Below are positions 1 to 13,200 of a stretch of 64,000 bases of DNA, piece after piece; within the stretch, counting starts at the first letter, position 1, and every line of letters starts with the position of its first letter. The notes beneath the pieces were generated by a model. That model saw only the letters and a list, made by a program, of their open reading frames with translations. It was not told the DNA's origin and did no database searches. The translations under genes and the position numbers were made by a program. This DNA comes from Sphagnum magellanicum (lineage: Eukaryota > Streptophyta > Sphagnopsida > Sphagnales > Sphagnaceae). Location of the stretch: the NCBI GenBank assembly GCA_021904315.1, contig CM038918.1:9811349-9875348 (forward strand), written 5' to 3'.

Positions 1-637
1 GCCGAAGAATACGTTTGGGCGAGGAGCAATCGTGTCTCATCAGCGACCGAATTCGTCAACGATAGAAGCGCAAAATTGTTAAGAATTGAACATTTCTGTT
101 GTTGTTTCCGCAAGTGGTAGGAATCCGGTGCTCAAAGAAGTCGGGTTTTGGATCAGGTACGTGAGGGGTGAGAAAGTGAGTAATTCGCTGTTTGCTATGG
201 GGAGGATTTTCGAGATTTTCCATTTGTTTTGGTTTTACGACGTCGCATTTCCAATGTAGTTAGAAGTGGTGGTGGTGTGGGCGGCTGTCTGTCTGAGACG
301 AATAAATTCCCAGGATCCGATTTTTAGGGTTTGATGAGTGTTTTGAGGCTTTTAGAGTAGAGCTTTCTTTTTTATCTGTTTCAATGAAGCTCGAAACGAA
401 GATTTTTCTGTGAAGGGTTGGTTTTTCTTCCGCCTTTACCTTCCAGAATCGATGGCATTGTCTCTTCTCCATGGGACTTGTGTTGATTTTGTGATGAAAC
501 ATGTGTTTAGGGTTTTCAGAGTTTGTGATGTCCAAGTTCGCTTGCATGCTTGCGGGTTTTTTGTACCTCTTTTTTCTTTCCGACGGAACTCTGGTGATAT
601 TTGTAAGGAATTGCAGGAGAACGAGAAGATTGAATCT
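1..637 (+). promoter_or_regulatory. RRP5 5' leader with a 5'UTR intron
   Basis: A donor at 157 (GTACGTGAGG after ATCAG) and an acceptor ending at 616 (ATTGCAG) define a likely 460-base intron in the untranslated leader. With that intron removed, the leader (1-156 joined to 617-637) has no ATG before the RRP5 start at 638. The unspliced sequence has several ATGs, including open stretches that I regard as intronic. The core promoter is probably upstream of the window; no TATA box was identified. Confidence 0.6.
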
Positions 638-3600
638 ATGGCTGGGAAGAGGAAAAAGGTAGAGGTTGCTGCTGCAGCAGGAGGGCGTGAGGTGCCAAGG
701 AAACGTACAGCAGTCTCTCCAGGCCAAGCCGCTGAGGAGGAAGATTTTCCTAGAGGTGTGTACTCCTTTTTGTTTTCTCTGGGTGGTGGGTGCTGAAAGG
801 TGGCAATTTATTTCCACATAAGACCCATTGTGTTTATTTTGGGTTTGTACTGAGGGATGTTATTGATTTCCTCAAATTTGGATGTGGGTTGTTGATGGAG
901 GGGCAGGGGGTGCAAGTGCACTAACTCCTGCAGAAATCCAGGAAGCACGTGCTCAAGCTGATGAAGAATTCAAGAATGAGAATAAGAGCCAGTCCAAGAA
1001 ACGTCGAACAGATGTGCCACTGAAAGCGAAGCATAAGAGTTTGACTGAAGAAAACAGCATTCTTTTCAGTCATGGTTTGACAGGAAAGCTTCCAAAGTCT
1101 GTTGACATTCTGCGCTACAAGGTACCCTATCCACATTGCTGATCCATAATCTATTTCCCAAACCTCTGGAAGGCTGTAATTGTTGCTTGTGCCTTTTGAC
1201 AAAAGAGAAAAGAGGAAAAAGTGATCAGCCAAAGTCATATAAATGAGAGTCTCTACCCTGCCAACACAATTGCCAATTGACTACAAATATGGTTGTTATG
1301 TGTCCAAGTATTGAATCCCTTCTTTTGTTGTGCAACTTGCAATGGGCAATGATAGTAGTTTGTCAGAGTGAATTTTTACTCTCTGAACTTGTTTTGAGCT
1401 GCTATGTCCTTTTCTAGAACAATCCTTTTGAACCATCTGATATATTTTGGCAGAGCCTATGTGTGGGAATGAAAATGTGGGGAGCTGTTGCTGAGATCAA
1501 CAACAAGGATCTTGTGGTTAGCCTTCCTGGTGGGTTACGTGGCTTTGTTAGGGCTGAGGAGGCTTCTGAGGTCTTGGCAAAGGACACCAGAAACACCAAG
1601 AAACGGAGGAAAAAGGAGAAGTCATCTGTGACAGGAAACAATCATGGGGATGCTGTTGAGGTGTTAGATGAGGTATTCTTGCAGAAATTGTGGATTAGTC
1701 CCATATGAGTTATTGTGAAGCAAAAGGCAAACCTTTATGCCATTCCATGGGTTATTTATTAAAGTGGGTGGTTGTTCAACTGTTTTTTGCTGTAATGAGT
1801 TTATAGTTTCTGACTATTCTGATTTCCACAAAATTTGATTGCTGCCAGGATGAAGAAGTTGTATCATTGGTGGACCTGTTCAGCATTGGGCAGCTGGTTG
1901 CATGCACTGTTCGTAAATTGGAGCTTTCAAAGAGCAATCAGGAGAAGAAAAGCCGGCGCATTGAACTCTCACTTTGTCTCAATCACCTCTATGAAGGACT
2001 TACAATTGATGCTGTCCATGAAGGCCAGGTGTGCACCCATTGTGACTGTACTACTTAGACAATTTGTCTGCAATTTTCATGTTCTCTTGTCTTGTCCAGT
2101 CTAATGGCAGCCATGTGGTGCACTATTTGGGCTATTAACTTGAATATCCTTCAAATTTGAAGAATGGTACTGAAAACTTGGTTGTCCAAGTATACCTGAT
2201 GCAAAAATTCAACTTTATAATACATTTGCAAGTGTAACTACAATTAGCATTTTTTCTTGGTACAGGAACCTGCGACTATCACAACATGGTTTTCTTAGAG
2301 TATCACTGCATGCCAATTTTGATCTTGGCTTGAAATTTGGGCATTAACATGACATATCTTTTTGGCAGGCTATGACAGCTACAGTCAGTAGTTTGGAGGA
2401 CCATGGCTATTTGCTCTCCTTTGGGGTTCCAGCTATGTCTGGTTTTTTGCTACACAGCAATTATATGGATGGTAAGCTCATTTGTACAGCTGCAGGTGCT
2501 ATCATCATCCCTTGCTGTTTATCTGAAATTGAAGACATTGTGAAGGGATTGCTCACTAATTGTGTGTGCAGGAAAAGAGTCTCCCAAGCTTCATATGGGT
2601 CAACTTGTGCAAGGTGTGGTGGTCTCAGTAGACAAGAAAAGGGGTACAGTTGGGTTGAAAGCAAGCCCATCTTTGGTGGCCTCTACCATGGTATGTTTAA
2701 CCCTCTTGCCTATTGACACAGAACTGGTCTACCCCTCTACTTTTTGTTTTTCGGGCTTTCTGTATTATGTTCATAATGCTGTAGTAGAATTCTAAATGTT
2801 CTGGATATTGGAGTTTTGGGTTGTTGGTCTTGGACTTCATGGCAGGCTAGGAAAACTTCTTACTTCGATGAAACTAAAACCTAGGTGCTGTTGCAAAGGT
2901 GAAAGAATATGCAGGGTTGACTCTAGAGCTTCTTACTCCTGGGTCAATGGTCCATGCACGAGTGCGAGCGGTTACCAAGAATGGACTGCTGCTCTCCTTC
3001 CTCACTTACTTCACTGGAACAGTGAGTTTGAAACTGCATTTTCCCTTTATACTTTCTTTTATGTTGGCTACAATGTCAATGACAGTTCACCTCTATTACG
3101 ACAGTTTATTCTTGAAGTTTTGTTTCTGGTAGCAATTGTGGTCATTATGTACTCCCAGCCATAGCTTCTGATGTTTCAGTGGGGCATTCAGGTGGACATC
3201 TTTCATCTTGAAACTCCTCTACCAGGACCATCGTGGAGTGAAAAGTACTCTGAAAATCAGCGGGTGAGCATCATTCACCTCCCAAACCTGCTACAACGAT
3301 ATTTGGTGCATTTTGTTTGGTTGAGGGGTTAGGATTTAGGGTTTAGCGTTATAATTTTGAATATTGAAAGTGCATGGAACTAATTTAACCAAGTTGCCCA
3401 GTGGTGACTTATGTCCTGTCACGCAAAGATGTATATCCGTGGTAGAGCAGTCTTTGCAGAACCCAACACTGCAAGACTAGAGCCCTAAACTAAGAGTGTG
3501 CTCTTCTGTTGAGGTGAATCTTACAGCCTGTGGTTTGGTATAACAGGTGAAGGCTAGAATCCTCTTCGTGGATCCAGTAAAAAAGTCTGTAGGGCTCAGC

Positions 3601-6600
3601 CTCAACCCACAGCTTATCAACTATACAACCCCTACTATGGTATGTTGGGTTTCTTGAGAACCTGGCTTCTCATAAGGGGTGGTTGGTATCTCGAGGGACT
3701 GCAACTCTCAAAACAAAATCAGCTGGACCTTTGGTTATTGCATTTATTTTATAGCATTTGCTTTATAGCATTTACTTAATCACAGGCATGGTGCTTGGCA
3801 TGATGGTTTTCAGGCTCCAGCTATTGGCGATGTGTTTGAGAATGCAGTTGTACATCGAGTGGATCCAACTTTGGGAATATTAGTGGAGCTCCCATTGAAG
3901 AACTTTTCAGCTGCTGCTTATATTCATGTGAGTCACTTTTCACCAGCATTGTTATTGGGCCTTAGTACATTTTTATACGGGCATATTCTTGGTATATTTT
4001 CAGGCAGTCCAATGGTGCTCTCAGATGGTTTTGAGTCTTGTAAACTTCAAAGGGGTTGTGAAAGTTGAAAATAACAAAGGTTGGATTCATTGGGTTTTTC
4101 TGCTGCAGATTTCAAATGTGTCGGATGAGCATGTTGCAAAATTGGGAAAGAAGTACTGTGTGGGCAAGAAAGTACGCGCCCGTGTTGTTGGTTTCCGAGT
4201 CATGGATGGTCTAGCTATTGCTTCCTTGAAGGTAGGTATTTATGTAGTCTTTGCTGTGGGCTGTTTCTAGCACAGGAGGATTGTGTTCATGTTTAACAGT
4301 GTCAAATTTGAACTTCCCCTAACAGATCTGATTGGAATCTGTGTAGTGCTGCTTGTGGTTTCCTGGTGTATGGGATGACTGATCACCCATGATGAGTCCA
4401 AAATTGGTTGGATGTCCCTGTGCCATCATGATTGAACGCTTAGCAAAAGATTGCTTTTGTCCATTGCAGGATTCTGTGGTGGAGCAGCTGTTGATAAGCC
4501 ATGCAGATGTGAAGCCAGCCATGATTGTCCGAGGCACAGTTGCTGCCACTGAACCATTTGGGTCTTTTATACAGTTGGCTGATGGGCTAAGAGCCCTCTG
4601 CCCTCTTCAGCATATGTCCGACTTTCAAAGGACTGCCCCAAGTGCCAAATTTCAGGTCCTCACCGGTTTCTTTCAATATTTCATTCTCCAACTTGACTCC
4701 AATATATTTGAAACCTCCACAGTAGGGCAGAGACAGCTGTTGGTGATACAGCATGTTTTAGACTGCAGAAAGGCTGATATGCTGGAATTATCCGCCTTAA
4801 ATGCAGGTCGGGGTCAGATTGAAGTTTCGAGTGATGACTTGTCATATCCAAACTCGAAAGATCACTCTTACCCACAAGAAGACTCTGGTCAGTATTCATG
4901 GTTATGTGTCCCTATTTGGTTTCGTTTCAATATTCTGCCTTGAATTTCTCTTCGCTATGTTTTGCACTGTCTGGCAGTGTTTTTGTTGCAGATGCTTGCT
5001 TGCTTGTTTTGGGTCACTAGACTGCCCTCAGCATCCTCTGATTTGTTTCTGTATTGTGGTTCTTGAGATCTTGGGCACATAGATATGTGATGTAGCTCTG
5101 TAGGAGCTATCTTCTGACTAGTTATATGATGCAATCATCTGTATGGAACAATATGTCATTAGGGTTTGGCAGAGAACAGTGAAATACATTGATGCTCTCA
5201 TGCATGGTTAACAGTGCTTGTTGGTCATGTTTTTACATCTTGCTGATGTTGTTGGATCAATCAGATTGCTTACAATTCCAGGTGGTGGTTGTGACAGGTG
5301 ATGTCAAAGCTGAAGCCAATCACAAGCTATGAGGATGCAGTGGAGGGCCTTGTAACTCATGGTTTCATAACTGGCTTTGAAGACTATGGCTGCTTTGTGA
5401 GCTTCTATAATGATGTCAAGGGCCTTGCTCACAGGCAAGCTGAAAACCCCATTCATTTGTCTTGAACTTGAGTCAATGGCCCTTTCAGTGAGATTGTGCA
5501 TTTGAATCACACTGGTCTCAATATTGAGGCTCCAGTCTAGGCATGTTAGCAATGGGTTTCTTAGCCCTCTTCTCAAGGTGACTCTTTCCTTGTTTCGCTT
5601 CTTTTCTTTTCTTGCTTGGAATCAGTGAGTTCAAGCATTACAAGATGCTGAAATGCCAGAGATGCTGGTGCAGGAAGGATCTGGGAATTGATGCAGGTGT
5701 CAAGGCAGACACTGTTTTTGAAGTTGGTCAAAGCATAAAATGTCGTGTGTTACGGTGTGACCCTGCCTCTTGCCGCCTCTCCCTCAGCTTTGTCACCTCC
5801 TCTCACAGGTTTGTCTCCTCTTTGGCAGTAGATATAGAATGACCATGATTGGTAGATGTTACTGCATCATGAACTGTATTTGGCAGACAATGCAATACAA
5901 TTGACTCTCACGTTCTCATGCAGGGGTACTGATCAGGAGGGAGAAGAGACAGGCGTGAAAGTGGGAGAGCTGGTGTCAGGAACTGTTGCCCATGTGGCAG
6001 ATAAGGTGTTTATATTGGATGTAATGACAGACAAAGAATTGATGAAAGGAATTCTGACATTTCCTCACCTGTCAGATACTTCAGGTAACCATTGCAGCAG
6101 GAAATTCAGTTGCTTGCAAAACTTCAAGATTCAGCATAGTTCTCAAGCAGTATTTAACTTTGTCAGCTAATTGAACATCCTGTGTGAGAAGTAGCATTTC
6201 TTAAGGAGGAATGGAGCATTATTCAAGAGTGTTCTGATGGCCAGATACTCCTATTGGGTGTTGCAGGTCATGTTGAGGGACTCAAGGGAATTATCAAAGT
6301 TGGCCACAAGTTGGAGCAGTTGCTTGTTCTTGGTGTGTTTCCAGTTCCTTAACTAAAACATGGTATCAAGAGAGTTTATTTTGTTCAGGAGATCCTGAGC
6401 AATTCTTGAAGGTTTTGGACAATTGGCTGATGTGGTAAAGCTGCAAGTTTGCAGATGTTACAGATAAGCAGAAGTTGATCCTTTCAGCCAAGTATTCGCT
6501 TGTGCATAGAGTGGCAGAACTTCCATCTGACATTTCGCAAGTCCAAGTCCAGGCTGTAATTCCGGTAAAACTCCTTGCAGCTATATTGAGAATTCACCTA

Positions 6601-7213
6601 TTTGCAGACAGATTGTCAAGAGTCCTATGATTGTTCCATGATGACAGATGCTGTGGATTGACAGCTGCTGTCCCTTCACTTCATGATCATCACACATGAT
6701 AAAAAATCAGCTGAGTTTTCACTTCCTGTCTGTTGTATCCTCATAAAAAGGTGGATGTAATGTGTGTGTGGTTCAGGGTTACATAGCCAACATAACAGAG
6801 AAGGGTTGCTTTGTGCGTTTCCTTAAGCACCTCACTGGGCTTGCCAGCATCCCTCAGGTACAAATCGTTTGTTTGCCTCTCTGATTGTAGGAGATTGTAT
6901 CCCATCAGAACTCCAACAAATTTGGGATAGTTGGTTAACATCCCAAAAGATAACAGTGTTGCAAAGACCCATAGAGCACACCTCTGAAAGAAAGCAGTCG
7001 GTACCTTCACAGTGGCACCAGGGGGAAAGTGGTTCTCCCTTATGGTGGCCCAGAATAGGTTTTGAAGTTGAAATTGTTACAGATAGTATATGGCATAACC
7101 TTGCACTTTGTATATAACCGGAAATTTTGTGTTTGTAGGTGGCAGATGAATTTGTCAGTGATGCAAATCATCACTTCACTGTTGGACAATCTGTGCGTGC
7201 CCATGTTCTGGAG
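638..7213 (+). other. RRP5 exon map, exons 1-20
   Basis: Coding exons: 638-755, 901-1121, 1454-1672, 1849-2028, 2369-2471, 2572-2690, 2846-3021, 3192-3263, 3547-3639, 3814-3927, 4109-4231, 4470-4655, 4807-4887, 5298-5434, 5674-5808, 5924-6084, 6267-6332, 6455-6564, 6777-6857, 7139-7213. Each end was placed on a GT-AG pair with continuous phase and an RRP5-like translation. The exception is intron 14, whose donor is GC (CACAG|GCAAGC after 5,434). Exon 7 contains the apparent 1-base deletion. Most introns are 90-430 bases. Confidence 0.8.
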
Positions 7214-10200
7214 GTGGGTGACTGATCATGACTATCAGTGTGTGGTTATTAGTAGCACAAAATGATAGGGAGTTGACTGAGCGTTCGTGCTTCCTGCTTT
7301 CAGCATCTCACAGTGACTTTTTATGTGGGGTTTCATTCATGCATGCAGGTTAACCAGGAGGCATGCAAGTTCAGTGTTAGTCTGAAGCAATCCCTCTGTT
7401 TCTCTACAGATGCATCCCTCCTTCATGGTTACTTCCTTGAAGAGGACAAGGTACTTCCCTACTTTGCACTGTGAACTTTTTTCTCAAGCCTCTAAATTGT
7501 TGCCTTCTATCTGCTCTCTGAATTTGTTCCCCAGATTTGCCGATTAAGAGACCCTCAGCAATAGCCAAGTCAGTTCTTTGCTTTCTCCTATCCCTTGTTT
7601 TGGTCCTCATTTGTCTTCTCCCTTTTGTCTGTTTTTTCTGTTTCTTTCTTCCTATCGTGCATACTCCTTGGTATTCTGTTTTTTCACTCTGTTTTTCTCT
7701 ATGGTTTTCCTGTTAGGGTGTTGGGTATCATGGCTGAGTGTTCCCATTGTTTCCAGACATGTGGCAGAAACTCAGTATGCACCACTGGTCTATACCCACT
7801 GTAGAGAGCTGATGAAGTTTGTGCAAGCTGTGATAGATAAGTTGCTATCATGCATGTTACTGTTGGTCCCTGAACAAGTGAGAGACTCTCACTTTTGTTC
7901 ATACTGCTAGTTTTGTTATTCTTGTTCTTTTAGTTCTACCCTTCCATGTTTTTCTTCTTACCTGTTCTTCATTCCTGATCTGGAAGTCTTTCTTTGACTT
8001 CAAAGAATATGCTTAAACCTTGTTCTGCTTTTTGTAATTGTGAGTATAGTTATTTCTTGAAGCATATTACTTTCTCTTATCTGTTTCATTTATTGTATCC
8101 TTGGTGCGATTCAGCATTTTCAGGAACTTACATTGGATTTGTTTGCTTGGGGTGGTGAATTCAATTGTCGAGCACTTGCCGAGCCTGTTGCTGTATTTAT
8201 TCTGTTCACATTTGAGAAGATAGTGCTGTGTTTGACACAGTGTTAGTTATTGGTTTCAGATTGTAGAAGCCAGTGGAGCATCAAATCTTGAGTGGACGGA
8301 AAGCCTGGCTATTGGGACCTGTGTTGAGGGAGAGATCCAGGAGATTAAAGACTATGGTGTCATTGTCAATGTGCCAAAGCATAAAGACATTGTGGGATTT
8401 GTTACACACTACCAGTGTATGTCAATCATGGAGTGCAAAACTCTCATTCATACATCCCCCTTCCCCCCCTGTATTGAAAGTTGTGTAGCTAGTATGTGGT
8501 GCTGCTGATTGGTTTGATCGTTGTGTGAGCCCAGTTGCTCTGATATGGTACTGATTTGTGTTTGGTGCTGGACTTGTTTCCATCTGAAATTGTTTTTGTT
8601 CAATTTGCTGCAAACAGTGGGTGGGCCAGTGGAAGTGGGACAGACAGTCCAAGCTCGAGTTCTTGATGTTGCAAAGGCAGATGGCATAGTCGACCTAACA
8701 CTGCGCACTCACCTCCTCCAAGTCAAGGAGCCAGAAACATCCAGTGCAAAGAAAGAGAAGAACAAGCTCAAGGTTGTTCATTGTCACTCTTTTTCTGGCA
8801 TGGCTGCTTTAGCATGTTCCAGATTCATTCAGGGTTTGAGCTGCGCAGTGGTTTTTGCTTGGACTATCTAGTCAATTTAGGTGTGCAAAAAGTTTATCTG
8901 TTGTCTTGTTTGTTATTCTTCCATTTTCCTTGCTCTCATTTTCCTGATTGTTTTGTTTGGTCTTTTATTTTTTGGGAAAGGACATAAGTGCAAACAAAGA
9001 GAACTGTGAGTGGTTGATATATGAGACCTCAATTCTGTTTCAGCACTTTGCAAAGTGTTTGATGACAGATTGAGCAGCTCATGTGATCCATCATGACAAG
9101 AACCAATTGGCTGATGGCATGTACCACCCTTGAATCTCAAGTTGGTCAACTGCCTATTTATCAACTTTTGCGAACTGTGAGCCTTTCTGTGACCAATGTG
9201 CAGCACCATGTGAAACACTGTCCCAAAATACTATGGCTGAATCCTCACATGGGTTTTTACAGAAACTGCAAAAAAGACCCAGATACATTGTAGTTGTATC
9301 TGTGATCATTCTGGAGGTGAAATGTCACGCTTCAAGGTCATTGTTACAGTCAGAGAGAATGGTTATCTTGAGATTCTGCAAATTGTATTGTGAGCTGTGG
9401 ATGTAAACTTAGCACAGACATGTTTAATGGATCTTTGATCATCCTTCTAAGAATGCTTTGATGGGAGAGCAGAGAAGTAATCCTGCCACAACGGAGAACT
9501 TGCAGAAGCATCAGAAGGTGACGGCTGTTGTTGAGCTCATCAAAGATGATTATTTGGTAAGCTTTTCCTCATGATGCATTGAAAGTCCTAGCCTTTTTGC
9601 AAGAATTGATTCTTCTCTGTGAATGCTCCTCTCAAGAAAAGTCTTGCAGAATGCTCTTGCCAACAAGGATGTCAGGTTGGGTATGGGAGCTAACATGGCC
9701 ATGAAAGGCTTGAAAAGGATTGTGCCAGGTTTCGATGTAACAGTCAGTGCAGCGATCAAGCCAGAAGCAGTATTTTTAGTTACAATTCTGTACCAAATTC
9801 AAGGATGCAGTATACATATGAGTGGAGAACGTGTGTTGGCTTCCATGATTACTAGAAACCTTGCTTGTAGCAGGAGAGAGATTGATTGTTTTGTGTTGAT
9901 TATTTGTTCTAGGTGCTTTCTCTTCCGGATCAGGGCAATGCCATATGCTTTGCATCAACTGGTGATTATAATCTCCAGGTGAAGGATGCCCATCAGCGGT
10001 ACCAGCCTGGACAGAGGTATGTGTGCTGTGCATCTGTGGTTGTCCTGCAAACCATCAGTCCATGGTACACTGTTGTTGACAACTAAGTCATTTGGCTAAT
10101 TCCATTTAGAACTGTCTGGCAATTTTTTTAATGTGCTTAACCAAGGACTTCTTTTCCTGAAACACTCTTTTCTACTGGTTACTCCCAAACCCAACATGTT

Positions 10201-13200
10201 GAAGCTTAGGAGTGGCATTTTAGTACAGTAGCTAGACTGCAGCTCATGAGCATTGGATCACCAGGAGGGCATAATGACCCAACTGTGATTTGTATCTGTG
10301 CATGGGAACAGGTTGCCAGCAACTGTAGATGAGTTGGCTGAGGAAGGCCCTGGTGGACGCATACTTCTGTTGCTTGGCAGCTTCACTGACCCAGTTGTGA
10401 CAACGGTAGGCCCCAATAAGCGGCCTCGACATGAAAGAAAGATGGAAGTGGGCTCTCTTGTTGATGCTGAGGTACTTCCTGTCCCTATGTCTTTCATGTT
10501 CTTTTTGCTTTGTACAGCCTGCTTGTCAGGTAGTTGGAAGGACAAAACAAACTGTGTTTTATACCCTTGAAGTTCCATGTACTCTGTTCCATTGTCACTT
10601 GTCATTTTGAGGCTATCCCTGTCCAGTTGACAAGAGCTCGGTGAGGCAGGTTCTATCAGTGGAGCAGTTGCACTTGATTCTAAACATCAGCAAAAATGGA
10701 AAGGGTCGGGTGCACATCACTGAGGCAAGTTCCCCCCTTATTTTTCCAACTCCAAGAATCCCCTGGCATTGGGCATTGTATACAAATGTGCAGATTCATG
10801 TTGTTGTCATTCAGACCACCTTTGTGCCCTGTTGCATGTTCACTGAGCACTAGCTCATGCAATGCAAGGTTATCTCTTGATCAATGCTTTACAGGGACTT
10901 AATTAGGGTAGGACAAAAAAGATGGGTTGATTGCTGGAAGCCTTGGGGGCCTTATGAATGACAGAGTTGGATGACCAAGTGATTTAGGCCTCCAGATCTG
11001 ATGGTATTGGTTCTACTCTAGACTTGGGTTGTGATATCACTTAGTTTCTCCTTCAAACAAGGACAGTTTTATGAGCTTTGTACCCATTTGCTATGTGTCA
11101 AGAATTCTTTTTGTGGGTTTGATCAGGTGAAGGATGAGTTTGAAAGTGGAAACCCACTCAGCAGCTTTGTAGTTGGGCAAAAGGTGAAGGCCAAGGTGCT
11201 GGTGAAGCCACGCACAAAGAGAACTGCATCAAGAGCAGGTGTTGGAGATCATCTGTTTGAGCTTTCTTTGCGTCCCTCTCAACTCACAGGTGCTGCTTCT
11301 TGCCCTAGTCTATATTTTTCATGCTCAGTTTCCCACAGTGTGTTTGGTATTGTGAAGTATGTTCAGATGGCAAGCAGGGCTACATGTGCATATGTTGCAC
11401 AGTTTGCACATGCAATGTTTAGATGCTTTATGTCATGTTTATGTAGGGGCAATTTTCATGTAGCTAGATATGCATATACCTACTGAGATGCCAGACCCCA
11501 TAGAGTATATAGGCCAACAAAACAGGAAACTATTAGACATAGGGAGGAGATATTCACTGGAAATTTCTCCTGTTCTGAATCTGGCTTTCAAAGGGCGGAA
11601 CTGCAGATGTACATGAGGGGGAACAAGCAAAAAGCCTTCCCTCATTCGCAACACTAGCCATAGGCCAGGCTGTAACAGCTTATGTCCAGGAGGTCACTGA
11701 GGAGAGGGCATGGCTGTTGGTGGCACCCCATGTAAGAGGCCGCTTGTTTATCCTCGACTCCTCTACAGATCCCACTGAACTCCAGAGCTTCAAAGAGCGG
11801 TTTACGATTGGAACAGCAGTTCGTTGCTGCGTTAAAGCCATAGATCACTCGAAAGGGGCTGTTGACTTCACTCTTGTGGCTACTGACAACAACTTCAACA
11901 AAGCAGAGATTGAAGTTCCTCAAATTGAAGGCCAGGATCCAAGTTCTGAGGATAGTGATGGGAAGAGAGGGGAGATCAAAGAAGGAGAAATACTGGGAGG
12001 TCGGATTTCAAGACTGTATCCAGGTGTTGGAGGCTTGAGTGTACAAATTGCACCTTCTCTTTTTGGTCGGGTTCATATTACCCATATGAGTGACACCTGG
12101 AGAGACAATCCAGTGACCCATTTCAGAGAAGGCCAATTTGTCCGGTGTGTTGTTTTGGAAGTGAAGAAATCAGTTGTTGGAAAGCCACAGATTGACTTGT
12201 CATTGCGCTCTTCTCTTGGTGGGTCTGAAGGATCAGAAGCAACTCATAGTGGACCTGGTGAAACAGAGATTCCAAGGTAATTTTGTATATCTGAATGTTC
12301 CTCCTTGTTATACTGGAAGATTGTGAAAGCTTATTTACAGAGGATGCAGACTGCTCAGGATGTTATTTTCCCTTGTTTATGGATTGCCTCTGTATTGATA
12401 TATGTCTTTGGCTTGTGATTACACCCATGTTTGGGAGCAGAGGCAATGCAACTCTGGCAGTGAACACCATCCAAGATCTCAAGGAGGGTCTTCTTGTTCA
12501 GGTACTAATCTGACTGCAGTGTCCCTCTAAATGAACTGGTTGTTATTTATTCCCTGTGAAATCGTTCTGTAACATATTTTGAAGCTTATTATCCTGTGGG
12601 AGAAAGGTGGTTCCTAAATCATAGCACCAAGTTATCACCTGAGTAGAAATGAAAAAGCAGGAGTGCTCTATGTAGTTATGGGTATTCTAGATCTGAATTG
12701 GCCTGTTGCATGAGGAATAAAGAAGCAAAGTTGCCAGCAATTGAGGGGTCTAAGCCCTTGTCAATTTGATGGTTGGCTTTACAGGGCTATGTTAAGAATG
12801 CTTCCAACAAAGGGTGCTTTGTCACTTTGTCACGCCATGTGGATGCCAGGGTTCTCATCTCGAACCTGTCTGACTCTTACATTGTAGATCCCTCTGAAAG
12901 CTTCCCTCCTGGAAAGCTTGTCACAGGCAGGTGAGGCCCCACTGACTGCCCTTCTCTTTCTGGCTTAATTGATTTACTCTCTTGTCGGTAGCCACTTTGA
13001 ATGATCACTAGCTGCTGCAAGCATTGCCAAAGCAGGTAGCTGCTCTTCCGGTACAAATCTATTGAGGTCAAGATATGGCCAATGGAAGACAAATGAGAAA
13101 TTTGCATGGAGCGCTAGTGGGTTTCAAGGAACCTATAGGCACATGTTTACTTTTGACTGACACATAATTTGCCTGATTTCTGTGTTGTCATTTGATCTGT

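Noticed and set aside
7534-7563. Possible extra RRP5 exon after exon 21
   Set aside because: It follows a plausible acceptor but runs into TAG with no donor before it. Joining exon 21 directly to 8,260 keeps phase and fits RRP5.
9623-9780. Open stretch ([21 protein letters not shown]...) in an RRP5 intron
   Set aside because: The flanking exons join in phase without it and RRP5 has no such segment.
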